Shown: in pieces, positions 9,557-21,061 of the stretch
Numbering within the stretch: position 1 is the first letter of the stretch
Layout: each line of letters starts with the position of its first letter
Origin: Bradysia coprophila
Lineage: Eukaryota > Arthropoda > Insecta > Diptera > Sciaridae
Length of the DNA stretch: 64,000 nucleotides
Assembly: GCF_014529535.1 (NCBI RefSeq)
Contig: NW_023503311.1
Location: 59,080 to 123,079 of the forward strand
Direction: 5' to 3'
Made by a program: the position numbers and the translations under genes
The notes under the pieces: model-generated
Told to the model about the DNA's origin: nothing
The model's input: only the letters and a program-made list of their open reading frames with translations
The model's database searches: none

Positions 9557-12184
9557 ACCACCGAAAAACTTAATTTTGTTATTCGCTAGATTCATCTAGA
9601 ATCTAGAATAGCTTATGTTAAACTAACATTGTTTAGCATACATACCGAATGCTTCATGTACCATTCAGGCATTCAATCTCGGACATTGCAACGAGCAACA
9701 TCTCCGACATTCCAGTACACTACAGTGCACTCACAAAGTGAAACACTTTGTAGATTTCTGCTGTACTGCTTCCATGACTAGTCAAGCCCGTCGCTTCACG
9801 ACTAATCAAGACCGCGCTTCATAACTAATCAAGCCGGTGGCTCTACAACAAGTCGAGTCCGTCAATTCAAGACTAGTCGCGCCCGTCACTCTCCGACCAG
9901 CCGCGCCCGTCAATCCAAGACTAGTCGCGCCCGTCGCTCAAATTAATAATTAACATAGCACAATTTCTAATATCGCATGGAAGCGGTAAATTTAGACATT
10001 TTGTGTTAAAAAATCTGAGTCTATACCATTATTCTTTCAATAGCATAAGCTAGCAATTAACACAGTTCAAGCACGTTTTCACAGTAAAGCTAAATTTTCT
10101 AGGCTAACTCAACAAAAAACGTATTTAATGTGTCAACAAATGAAATCAGTAAGAAATGGTAAACAAGTACACGATTCAGCTGACATAAGCGAATCTATCG
10201 TACAAGCACGTACGTCATCACACAAACTGTGGTAACGTTTACGACTCAAATCAAATCACGCCAACCGCGATGCAACATCTATCGCGAGAATTTTTGTTCT
10301 CAACCTTACGCTTACCACTTCAGCGCGTTTGGATGAACGAAAAATAAGTTTTACAGGTCGAAACTAAAAAAATGTCTACCACCTCATAGGTTTCGCTTTC
10401 GCTGTTCAACAAACTTTATGTTACGAAAGTGTTTCAACCTGGTAACTGTTACTTCGGGAAAACCTAAGCATAGTCTGGACCTAAGTTAACCAACTTTTAC
10501 ATGTCAGTTATCATGATCTATATGTCTGAAGGTTGCCTAGCATCTGCATGTTGCTACATCCTTGTAATGTCTATGGATATGATCAGAAATACATCAGGCC
10601 AGCCGCTTAAAGTACTATGGCACAACCGTGCACAGTAACGCGACATTTTATTATCATAAGGTGGATTAAGTTCGCGAGCGTTTAACAACAATCAATCGAG
10701 ACTCCCACCGATGGCAGCGATGCTAATTCACGAACTTAACTCATGTTCTGTTCGTTAGTTCCGACCTTCTTATAAATCTTTTTAGCATCTCAAAATCTGA
10801 TGTACGAGTTAACATTTGGAAAAAATCTGTACAGTCCGTTTTTCCGTAATTTCGTTTCTCATCAGTAATTTTACGAGCATTGCAACAAACTGTATCACAG
10901 TCGCTCGTCCTGCAAAGTTAATTCATTGCACATATGAATTACGCCTAGAAAACTATACAGTCACTCTAAAAAGCTAAAGTACTAAGTACACTTTTTATCG
11001 ACATTGCGTTTTCTAACTTTGCAGTAATTGTGTAAAGGTTACATTAACCTTAACAACCGACCATTAACTATTATTTGATAGTTGAAACAACACAAACAAA
11101 GAATGAATTTTCTTTTCATTTTTAAAATGCTTGTATGCTTCACACTGTCTCACGCAAAACCGTCGAGGTGAAACTCAAACCAGTTTTTACTAGCAACCTG
11201 GCAAAACGCAAAGTGTTCTATGGAAACTTTGGCAACCATCCAAAGTATTTTTGAACGCATTTTTAACCGATTTGAAATACAACACGCTTTCAACTTCCGA
11301 TAAACAAAGTAAATACAAACTTGAAAGCATTATGTCATGAGACTACATGACAATCAAGGATTTCCATCGTCATTCTTGTTCCAACACGACGAACAATCAA
11401 CAAAAATCAACTTAATCACTAGCTAAGTTCACTGTTCAAAGAAAATTTTCTAATTGCTCACTCAGCACCTAACATTTTCTCTTGAAAGACTGCACTTGAC
11501 ATTCTGCAATAAAAAAACAAGCACAGTTCAGCCTTCACTCAGCTCAACATTAGCTCAGCTCAACTTCAACACAGCTCAGCTTGCAAAATAATTCCCGAGT
11601 GACCACCATCGTTCCCATCATCCTGGCATGAAAAATAACCACCACAAAGACTTGGTAAACGGCAACACTTCGTCTCAATGGGGAATCTCTAAAAACACAT
11701 CGAAGGACCAACAAGCTGCAACAATCGAATTTCCTTTTGGTTCCATCTTATTTTGAACGTTTTTGGCTACTACTATTCCATGGATCCAGTCCTTCCAAGG
11801 CATCATCAAACCGATTCCAGCAGAGGCATCAGAACTAGCCACGCAGCTTCAACCAGGAACCAGCCAAAATTCTTCGATCCCTCAACCGCTCCAGCGAATC
11901 ATCCAATTTAGAGACACCAGTGGTAATTCATCAGAGGACAACGAATCCATCATCGAATTGGTTACTCAACATTATTACGCACTCCGAATACTCAACCAAC
12001 GCCTTGAATTCACCCGTCCATCACATTCATGCGACAAGGATTAGGCAAAGCTGCATCTTTTTTGAAAATAATTTTATCTGATTTCTAAAGTGGAATTAGC
12101 ATAAGATAAATTTTAATGTAACGTTTTCTCCAAGATTATTTTCTTATATCGAAATTCCTAACGGCTTTTCTAGAAGGGGAGTTA
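9557..12184 (+). other. non-coding interior of the pol-less LTR element
   Basis: Frequent stops occur in all frames. At 9780-9945 a degenerate unit of about 28 bp (CAAGACTAGTCGCGCCCGTC) repeats five or six times. Near the 3' end, 11763-12044 is open for 93 codons without an ATG (LATTIPWIQSF...SHSCDKD); it may be a remnant of the last ORF of an autonomous parent, but I recognise no domain. A purine tract (12171-12183) leads into the 3' LTR. Confidence 0.55.
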
Positions 12185-12476
12185 TGTGGCGTCACTCCAC
12201 ATCATTCATCGTCATTGCATCAAATACATTTACGCGTGCATGAAACGCACTCACTTTAGAATCAGACTTATTTTATCATAAATTTCCGACATTTTATATT
12301 TGACACTTCGTCAACCATTTTGTGTTTATATCATTTTGTATTCCTATATAAGAGATTGTTATACGTCAAATAAAACAGAATATTTTCTGCTCTCAACGAG
12401 AACACATCTTTCTCTTAAGCAGCATTCTCACTTGTGGAACAGTGAAACATCATTATGTTTCACTTAAATCCCCACA
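12185..12476 (+). repeat. 3' LTR of the 7905-12476 element
   Basis: The same length as the 5' LTR. The only difference noticed is TATATTTGACAC here against TATATGTGACAC in the 5' copy. ATAC follows it directly as the second half of the TSD. Confidence 0.88.
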
Positions 12477-12572
12477 ATACCTTCCCGTGACATTATCTCA
12501 CAATGTACGACTTCGATCAAATTGATTCTTTTACATTTATTTATGAATCGAAGCAGCGCGCTCGGGCTTCGT
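12477..12572. repeat. 189-bp tandem array, right part
   Basis: The sequence resumes exactly where the array was cut at 7904 (ATACCTTCCCGTGACATTATC...). It ends near GGGCTTCGTATC, where the repeat unit is lost. Confidence 0.8.
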
Positions 12573-13417
12573 ATCACATCATTACTCTAAAAACACAGAT
12601 TCCATATGATTTTACGTTACTCGTCATTAACAAAGAAAAAGATACAAATGAACTTGGACAATTCGTTAGCCGAGAGACTTGTGTGCCTTTCGAAGTTATG
12701 TAATTTTTCGAGTGTTACATCCAAGTATGATTATGAAGCCGCTGCAGTAGGTTGGAAGACTGGGAGGCTTCAAAAATAAAAACAGGAACTCAGATCTTTG
12801 ATCCTTAGTTCCCCTCCCCCGGCTTTGCTTCTTTCATCAGGAAAATTTCCCTTCCCAATTTTCAATAGAAAGTCACTAAGGCCCTAAGTCATTAAGTCAC
12901 TAAGAAATGCTAGATCCTACTCTTGTTGCAGATTTCGTGAGCTTCAGAAATACATTGCAGTATGGGTAACACATTAACTATTTACAAAACGAAGAGAAGT
13001 AGGAAAAGTCACTTAATTTTTATAATCAATTGAACAGATTTATGAAGTTTCGATCTAGTTTATTTAACTCTCTAGTTGATACTAGCGATTCGTGCCTAAT
13101 TCGTATCTTTACATTCGGGCATCAACCGAATTTTTGGTTTATTTTGCACTAATGCGATACGCCGACAGATGACCGTCGGCGGCAGCGGCGACGTGACTCA
13201 TTTTTCGTCGGCGGCGGCGAGGCATCGGCGTGGAACTTTTTTCGGCGGCGCGCCGGCGCGCTGACGGCGGCGCACACGTTTAACTGTAACAGCAAAAATT
13301 TGACCAAAGAAATTCTAGAAACAAAATTTTACCAAAAAAATTTTGCGTCACAAGTGGCATGTATGTTCATGATAAATAAACTGGAAAATCTACAAACAAG
13401 ACGCGCGTACTACAAGA
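12573..13417. other. spacer with a CGG-rich island
   Basis: No gene is recognised. From about 13147 to 13280 the base composition changes sharply. The stretch is dominated by GGCGGCGGCG-like triplets and contains the palindrome GGCGCGCCGGCGCGC, ending CGGCGGCGCACACG. This resembles the GC-rich ends of the hAT MITE at 37686-38075, so it may be a decayed relative. I cannot define ends or a TSD. Confidence 0.4.
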
Positions 13418-13814
13418 GGCCGTTCATAAATGACGTCCGCGGTTAGGAGATAGATAACGAGATAGATTCAGATGGAAATGGATTATTGCACAAGAAAATA
13501 TGAAACTTAATGAAGTAAAAAATCTAATTTGAAATTTATTTCCGTATTCAGTTCAGATCTAAGGAAGTAAGTAGCTAAATGTTTTTTCAGGAAATTTGTG
13601 TCTTGTATTCTGTGTAGGATGTGTTTGTCGTTGGTATGTTAAATCAGTGTCACGAATCTTTTTGGATCTGATGTTCTATAAAAATTTATTTTCGCTGTTT
13701 TGAAGAAAACGGACGTCATTTCATAGGGGGGTAACTGAAACAGATGGAATTGGACGGAAGGGTACAGGGGGTCTAAAATCTACCAAAAGTAGTGGACGTC
13801 ATTTATGAACGGCC
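13418..13814. mobile_element. MITE with 21-bp TIRs
   Basis: The left end GGCCGTTCATAAATGACGTC plus one further C is repeated exactly, inverted, at 13794-13814. The 397-bp interior has no coding capacity. The flanks (ACAAGA and CCCAAC) show no clear TSD. The TIR resembles types seen in several insect cut-and-paste families; I do not assign a superfamily. Confidence 0.7.
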
Positions 13815-15036
13815 CCCAACATCTGAAATCTGCGATTGCTGGCTACATTGTAATCAGTCGGAAATGCTTGAACATGAATTTTACTGAGATTGAGATAAGG
13901 TATTTGAATTATGAACGTTATCTTCTGGGTGTGTGTGTGTGTCACGGACTATTTTTTCTAAATTGTCTACCAAATTTGCTTTTAGAAATTTTGTTTTGGT
14001 AAACTTTTAGAAGTTTGAATGTTTTCACAATTATTTTTGTTTTGCCGATTTATTTGGCTGCAAGTGTTCGTACTACGCGAGCCTGCTGACTGTGTTGTTG
14101 GTTTGCATTGCATTTTAATTTTTGTTTTGCCAATCTTTTTGGCTGGGGTTTTTTTTCGCGTATTTTTCACGCTGGGAATTCGTGACCGACAAATAGAGAA
14201 ATAGATAAATAAACAGATCACTACTCTACAGTGACTTTGATATCGTCAAATGAGTTAATGAATTCTATGTATTTTGAGACGAGGATTCAGATTCTTTCAT
14301 TTATTTTTCTTGAGTACCCTTATTTAGATCAGTATACCCCCCTAGAGATACCATATATTTCCAACTTACCCTAAGTATCTACTTCGAGTTTGAGAATGAG
14401 CGCGAGCCTCATCCTTTTACTCATACTTCGGCAAGTGCTTGAACTGGCACTGATGTGCAGTAGAAGGTGGTAAAAATTGGTTGAGGTTTTGCACATTTTG
14501 ATCGAAAAATATTGTCTACCTATTTTTAATGGTAATATTTCTACTCTTTTGTTTTCAACTTAAGACAACTTCAGTTCTATACAACGCACTGATTTACGCT
14601 TACAGCTTCGATTTAACCCAGCCGTGATAAAGAATCCAATCCAGATCTTTCATCTCATTCTTCTTTCTTTCGTTAAATTCAGTTTTCGCTCTCAGACTAC
14701 TATCACCTTCATTTCAAAACTTTTGAAAATTTGAATGTGCAATCATCCGGTTGCAACTGGAGGAGACCTTTGTTTTTAACAACATAATTTAATCCAAGAA
14801 ATTTGTCTTCTATAAAAGAAATTGCTTTATTTGAGGGTTTAAAAAAATCATCATTTTGGTAGAAAATTTTGAATGTGTCCGAATAGTCAAATCGAATGTG
14901 AAATGGCTATTCGCACGCGCATCCGAATAGTCAAATCCAATGTGAAATGGCTATTAGTGGAACTTTTTGTAACGCGTCAAATCATTTTTTAGGAAAAATT
15001 TATTTGACGCGCGAAAATATTTTGAACGCGCAAAAA
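13815..15036. other. intergenic sequence, nothing firmly recognised
   Basis: ORFs overlap on both strands at 13980-14220, without recognisable domains. At 14878-14955 the words GAATAGTCAAATC and AATGTGAAATGGCTATT each occur twice. They resemble half-sites of the CTATTCG...CGAATAG palindromic modules found at 23.4, 34.0 and 37.0 kb. Confidence 0.4.
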
Positions 15037-15414
15037 TATTTAAATATTTTGTCATTAACTTTGTACTACACTATAGTACATCATATTTCTGTTTACGTTC
15101 GAATAATTCAGAATTGGTTTTTAGATATTATTAATCAACCTACGTAACGTAGGCTACGTTAAGCTCGATTATGGTCAAATTTCCGCCATCAATGATAAAT
15201 GGATCGTGATAAACTTATTGCTCTAATTCTAGTTTTTTGCAAATATTCGAAAACTACATTTACATGTGTGCCGAAAATTAAGGAATTTTTTAATTTTATA
15301 ATTCGGTCTACAGTATACAAAGCTGTTTGCAACGATTGATCTGAGACGCTTTCGACTGTAGCCATTTCATTTAGAATCGAAAAATGTCCTAAATCAATCG
15401 TCCAGAATAGGTAC
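15037..15414. repeat. duplicated block, left piece (homologous to 29750-30127)
   Basis: This piece plus 21608-21692 is nearly identical to 29750-30208, starting TATTTAAATATTTTGTCATT and running into the left end of a Helentron-like repeat in both places. Here it is split by the Gypsy element; the other copy is the empty site. The block includes the palindromic word CCTACGTAACGTAGG at about 15140. Confidence 0.85.
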
Positions 15415-15961
15415 TGTAAAGGAATTATTTCTCAATCATTAATTAATTCAAATAATACTTGAAGATCTCATACTACTTAATTTTGAGATAACGCCTTTAA
15501 ATAGATTATCATTATAGTAGCAAGTTAGGCGATTAATGAAGATGCAACATTGTTCGTTAAATAACGGATTTTCCGTAGTTGGAGGTAACATTCTTATAAT
15601 TCTTTTCTTATTAATTTCTCATGCATACGAGATCAAAAATAGACTTGATATAGAAAGGACCATAGCTAAGAAAAGCTATTAAGACATTCCAATGTCTGGG
15701 TTTTGAGTTTTTATGAATAGGATGAGATAGCGGGTATCATAAAATTTAATGACTCCTATCTCTCCAATGTTAAATTCACTATAAGTAAAGGTTTAACGCT
15801 AACCAAGAATTCATTCAGTTTAATTTGTCTTAAGTTGTCTCACCCGACCCGCGACTATTAGAATTAACCATACTAAAAGTGACATTGTGTTTTTGTGTGT
15901 AATTGAATTAATTTCTAATAAAGTGTTTGAAAATAAAGAAGTGATTTTTAATATTTCTTCA
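15415..15961 (+). repeat. 5' LTR of the Gypsy-type element
   Basis: 547 bp, TG...CA, followed directly by TGGCGATCC, a plausible tRNA primer-binding site. AATAAAG occurs near the 3' end. A related but divergent LTR stands alone at 32993-33641. Confidence 0.88.
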
Positions 15962-17115
15962 TGGCGATCCTAAGCCAGTACGAATTTCTGGCGTGATTTT
16001 TTTCAAAGCGGACTTAGAAAAATTTCAATAATTAAAATAAAACACTTTGAAAAATTTTGTGAAAAATAAAATGTTGTGGACTTAGACGAAATATTAATTT
16101 AAAATAACTTAAAAAATTTGTGAGGTGATGTTCTTGTGAAAAAAAAAAGATTTTGGCTTAAATAAAATGAAACAATCTTACAGTTTTATTTTCCATAGAA
16201 ATATTTTTGGAGCAAAAACCTAAGAAAGGAAAAGTAATCTAGGTGTACTGTAAGTACGCGGCTCTTCGGGGCACTAGACGAAACCGAGTAAAGGTTAAGT
16301 TGTAAAATACGTTGATGGAAAATATGTCGAAACAATGAAACATTTGATTAAAAACATTTGTGCAATTAATGAATTACCGAAATTTCCGATACGCAATTTA
16401 TAAACTAAAAAAAAATTGTGTACATATCAACAAAGTGGACTGGAATTTTTATAGAAAATATGCAAGCACAAGCAGCGTATTAAAAACAGTATCAACGTTA
16501 ACATTGAATCATTGAAACAATTCGAGTATGCAGCAATACATGAGTATATTTAGTAGAGGTGATTGACTTCCAAGACGAATAATGCACGACAACCCAGTGA
16601 CGATATAGTAGCAGCAACAACAGCAACAGGAGCAGCCAGAACTCATTCGATGGAACATCCAGAATACACAAGAATTGGAATATTCAGCTTTAAGTACAAT
16701 AATTTTCTTTTCTTGTAAATTGTGAATATAAAACAATTATGATGATTTTTGGACATGAATTATGGTCAATTCCGATAAAATATTGGATTTATAAGGTACT
16801 ACAGAATTTTAAAGAGTATATAAGTGATTAAATAAAACAAACTTTCCAAGAAGTAATATCATTGAATTAATTTTTTTTTTTTGGTAAACACTTAGAAGCA
16901 CGAAAAAAAAAATAAGATTTTTCTTGTTTTAATTAAAGAAAGTAATTAGAAAAATTCATTAAAAAGACAATCTGATTCTGAGGTAAATTATATAAAAGTG
17001 AAGTTAAATATTTCATTTTAGTAATAAATTTGGTTTTCTTTTGTCGATTCGCAATCTATCACATTTCTTACTGCAATAATTGGAATGAGTTGTATTATAA
17101 AAAAAAAGAAAAAAT
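15962..17115 (+). other. 5' interior of the Gypsy-type element, non-coding
   Basis: AT-rich with stops in every frame. A short CAG/CAA-rich stretch (AGCAGCAACAACAGCAACAG) lies near 16610. No gag is recognisable. Confidence 0.55.
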
Positions 17116-17931
17116 ATGGCAACTTCTATTGATTATTATTTAAAAACTTTCAATGAGATTAAACATCAGTTAATAAAAAATCAAGATAGTTTCGAATCTC
17201 CAGTTCAATTGATTATTGAACAATGTCCATCCTTCAATTCTTTGCCTATAGTTCATGTTAGTGATTTAATTTTGACTGTTGAAAAATGGGATCATAGAAT
17301 GAAGAATTTTGGAAATTGTCCAAATGAATTTATAGAGATAGATTTAGTGAGAGTAATGGAAGATGGCAAAATAAATTTGTCTGAATTGTTCAAAAACCTT
17401 CAAATGAAAGCAACATATTTTGGAATTCATACTATAGTTTGGCCTTTGAGTGATGAAATTTTTTCATATGTGACTGTCCAAGAAATGATTTTAGAAGGAA
17501 AACAGATTTTGAAAGATTTGAAGATAAAAATAACGAATAAACCGACGATTTTGTACGACAAGCTAGACCAAATTCAGTTGATTAAAGATTGCCACATTAA
17601 TTTAAAAACACAGAAACATAACGCTTAAGAGAGAGTATTTAGGACATTGAAATATGGACGACAAGTGTTTTGGAAAAATCTTTGTGCAGACATAGTGAGA
17701 GTTATCGTCAATTGTACAATTTGTAATTTTAAACGAACAAGAACTTTTTATAGTAGACAAATTCGAGACAGTTCAATCAATGATAATGCAAATCAACGTC
17801 CTTATAGTTCCCATAATCATGAAGAAATAAAAAGCTCAGTACAAAGTGGAGAGGAAAAGTTGAGTAAAAGTAAAAAGATACATCGTTATATCAAATGCAA
17901 TCAATCCAATGAATCTTTTAAATTAACGTAA
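17116..17931 (+). pseudogene. pol: Gypsy pol remnant: RNase H-integrase linker and integrase zinc-binding domain
   Basis: An ORF from ATG 17116 to 17628 (170 codons) is followed, after a stop and frame change, by an open stretch to 17931. The first part resembles the region between RNase H and integrase of Gypsy/mdg4-type pol, with an IQLIKDCH motif. The second part contains RQVFWKNLCADIVRVIVNC and then NCTICNF, the C-x2-C half of the HHCC domain. The core that should follow is absent until about 20130. RT and protease are missing upstream. The pieces are broken by at least one frameshift/stop and cannot make an integrase. The ATG at 17116 is simply the first in frame. Confidence 0.65.
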
Positions 17932-18726
17932 TTAAATCAATGATTTTAGCCATGCAACTTATTTCACAATTAATTTTAACTAGATAATAAATTTTGACCA
18001 CTTGATCAAATTGTGTACGACATTATCGACAGCTTGATAACAATAGTATAGAAAAGTGCAATGGTTGTCATTCTTCAAAATATTTATGTAATTTTAGTAC
18101 TCTGACAAATAAATAATGAACGTTTTGATAAGTGAACTCATTAGGCTCAGTTGCCTTAAGAACTGTGAACTTCAGATATTCATGCCAAGACCATGATTAT
18201 CAATGTATAGCCTTTGCCGTAGCCCTTAGATTCACCTCAAAATTAATGGATCCAGTTAATCGTGATCAATTTTAATTTGTTAACGTGTACCTAAGATCCT
18301 GTTAGGCTTAAATCTTGCAGTGTGTGCACAACACTGTCAAATTTTAATTGTAACCCACACGATTAATTAATCATTTTCACGTGTGTTGTTTGATTTATGT
18401 ATAGGGCATTCAACCAATGTTTGTAATAATTTCATAATTGTCCCAAGTTATGACTGTTAGGTCAAACATTTTATTATTATTGAGGAGGTGAACATTTATT
18501 ATATAAAGAATTCGAATTCAAATTTTAATGGCATAAACATTCAATTATTACTACTTTTCTGGTATAATATTTATTGTTAAAGATACATTGACTAAGGTCA
18601 ATGTCTATCGTGGTTCGAGTAAGAGGCAAGACAATAAATAAATTAATAGACAGGTTGAGTCTATTCCCAAGTTAGGCTAATATAAAGTAGAAAAATTGTT
18701 GAGTTCATGTTTAATTATGTCAATTC
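17932..18726 (+). other. AT-rich interior of the Gypsy-type element, nothing recognised
   Basis: No ORF or motif is recognised. It ends at the target site of RTE copy B. Confidence 0.5.
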
Positions 18727-18746
18727 ATTGAGTGTAGTTGAGTGTA

Positions 18747-19657
18747 GGTGTAAGGCAGGGTGACACCATTTCACCGAAATTATTCACGGCGATTCTGCAG
18801 AGTATTTTTAGGAAGTTAAACTGGAGTAAAATGGGAATAAAGATAAATGGAGAGTACCTGAGCAATCTCCGCTTCGCTGATGACATTGTACCGATAGCAG
18901 CGAATCTAGGTCAGGCTCAGCTTATGCTACAACAGTTAAGTGAAGAGGCGAGCAAAGTTGGCCTCAAGATGAACTTATCGAAAACAAAAGTCATGACCAA
19001 CATCGGGGACGATCGAGAAATCAAAATTGGTGACACTGTCATTGAACGAGTCGACAGCTATGTATATCTAGGACATAAACTGAAGTTAGGTCTGGACAAC
19101 CAAACTGCAGAAATAAGACGTAGGATTGGTATTGCATGGGCAGCGTTCGGAAAACTCAGACTAATTTTCAAAAGCAAAATGAATAATAGTCTGAAACGCA
19201 AAGTTTTCGACACTTGTGTCCTTCCAGTGCTCACTTATGGAGCGGAAACGTTAACTTTAACAAAAGCATCCGAAGATAAATTGAGAGTGACACAAAGAGC
19301 CATGGAACGGAGTATGCTCGGAATAACACTCAGAGACAGAATGACGAATAAATGGATTCGACAACAAACCAGGGTCGTTGATGTCATGGAAAGAATAGCA
19401 TCTCTGAAATGGAGCTGGGCGGGACATATTGCAAGAAGGACAGACGAACGTTGGACCAAAAAGATCATGAACTGGCGACCATATAAAAGACGAGCTATAG
19501 GTAGACCACCAGAGAGATGGACAAACGGAATTAAGAATATTGCAGGTACAAACTGGCAGCAAATGGCAATGGATCGTACGAAATGGAAAGAAGTTGGAGA
19601 GGCCTACATCCAGCAGTGGATAGAAACAGGCTGAAAAAGAAGAAGAAGAAGAAGAAG
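18747..19657 (+). mobile_element. RTE-clade LINE copy B, 5'-truncated
   Basis: This starts at GVRQGDTISPKLF in the RT domain, retains FADD and runs in one open frame to IQQWIETG, stop and (AAG)n. The 13-bp TSD ATTGAGTGTAGTT lies at 18727-18739 and 19658-19670. Between the left TSD and the body is a 7-nt filler, GAGTGTA, which copies part of the TSD. This is typical of imprecise 5' joining during target-primed reverse transcription. It sits in the interior of the Gypsy-type element. Confidence 0.93.
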
Positions 19658-19670
19658 ATTGAGTGTAGTT

Positions 19671-20120
19671 CATCAATTGAGTATATCAAGAAGAAGAGAT
19701 ATTTGAATTTGACACATGCAAGGAGTAATTGACCTTAATTAGTGTCATTTATTTCACTTTTTGAATTTAAATTTCTTTTGATTATTACACTCAGTGATAT
19801 GTTATGATAAACTAAGAAGCAGTAGCTATTTTAGAGCAAAACCATCCATTAAAAAACAAAGTTTATTAAAAGTAAGCTCATTTAAATTTGAAAAAGAAGA
19901 TTTATTACGATAAAACAAATTTAAAAAAAACAGAATGAAGACAACAATGAAAAAAAAACAAATGCACCTTTCGAAAATTATGCAACGAATAGATTATTCA
20001 GTTTTTTTTTGACAATTTTTTATTGTCCCCTAATTCAAAGTAAAATTCTTTTAAAGATCGTAAAGTGGCGAAATGTCAAAACTTTTCCTAAAACAAAAGA
20101 AGAATTGACTTTTACTCCAA
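19671..20120 (+). other. AT-rich interior of the Gypsy-type element, nothing recognised
   Basis: Poly(A)-rich sequence with stops in all frames. Confidence 0.5.
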
Positions 20121-20124
20121 CACC

Positions 20125-20725
20125 AAAAATAAAGCTATATTTGAGAATTTTATTCTTATCTGTGGACCAAAGCAAATATTAACTGATCGAGGTACAAAAT
20201 ATTTGAATTGAGGAATCGTGTACATTTTTGAAAATTCCTCATAACACGTCAGCTGCATATCATCATAGAACGTTTGGTACAGTAGAAAGGTCACACAGAA
20301 CTTTTAATGAGTATATTCGATCGTACATCAGTGACAGTAAAACTGATTGGGATCATTGGTTATCATATTTTACGTATTGTTATAACACAACTCCATCCAC
20401 CGCTATTAACAATTATTGCCCATTTCAATTAATTTTTGGAATTTTACCTCAAACTTATGAATTTTTGAATTCAGTTACAGTTGACCCAGTTTACAACATA
20501 GAATCATATCACAAAGAAACCAAATACAGATTACAAATTGCAAATCAATTCGCTCAGAAATTTTTGAAAAGATCTAAAGAGAAACGGAAAGTAATTTATG
20601 ATGAAAATTGTAAACCACAATCATTATTGCCTAATGATTTGGTATTGATTGAAGTAAATGAAAGACACAAATATAAAGTTAAGTCCATTAAAGAACCAAA
20701 TATAACGATAGTCGATGACAAATGA
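20125..20725 (+). pseudogene. pol: Gypsy integrase core and C-terminal fragment
   Basis: ICGPKQILTDRGTKY at about 20157-20203 is the second-aspartate motif of a retroviral-type integrase. After a stop and frame change, 20228-20725 reads YHHRTFGTVERSHRTFNEY (the glutamate motif), a YNTTPS segment and a C-terminal domain ending IKEPNITIVDD. The first aspartate region is missing. In Gypsy elements this protein inserts the cDNA in the nucleus. The frameshift and the lost N-terminal half make it non-functional. It precedes the polypurine tract and 3' LTR by about 330 bp. Confidence 0.8.
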
Positions 20726-21061
20726 GAAGAAAATTTGATTCATAAAGACAAAGTTAAAAAATTTGATACTTATTTTCATTATAGATTTTCTTAGTTAAGC
20801 AGTTAACTGGACTTATTGTCATTCTCCGAACTTGTTTTAATTTTAGGATAGGCGTCCGGGAGGTTAACCTAGTTTTAAAACAATTTTTGTTTTGTTTTTT
20901 TAAGTAGAATTTGGTTAAAGGTCGAGACAATTTAAGTGTTATATGAATATCACACTTTTTGTGAAAAGAGGTATAGCTAGTTGAATTGCATGCGTGAATA
21001 TTCATAATATTTTTTTCTTTTGTCGTGTGATCCCTTATATCACACTTCTTGAGGGGAATGA

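Larger units (their letters stand above)
7905..12476 (+). mobile_element. LTR retrotransposon lacking pol (LARD-like), complete with LTRs and TSD
   Basis: Two 292-bp LTRs (7905-8196 and 12185-12476) begin TGTGGCG and end CCCCACA. The insertion is flanked by ATAC at 7901-7904 and 12477-12480 and splits a 189-bp tandem repeat that can be rejoined across it. A primer-binding-site-like TGGTGACCCCGACG follows the 5' LTR by 2 nt (8199). A polypurine tract AGAAGGGGAG precedes the 3' LTR. I see one difference between the LTRs, so the insertion is young. Apart from RTE copy A (8264-9549) the interior has no gag, protease, RT or integrase. It was presumably mobilised by proteins supplied in trans. Confidence 0.85.

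Noticed and set aside
11763..12044. 93-codon ORF near the 3' LTR as a gene
   Set aside because: No ATG in frame and no recognised domain; kept only as a possible remnant inside the LTR element entry.
13980..14221. Overlapping ORFs on both strands
   Set aside because: No domain, no splice or start support and low-complexity composition.
16509..16736. 75-aa cysteine-rich ORF (CSCCCCCCYY)
   Set aside because: Antisense translation of a CAG/CAA microsatellite-like stretch.
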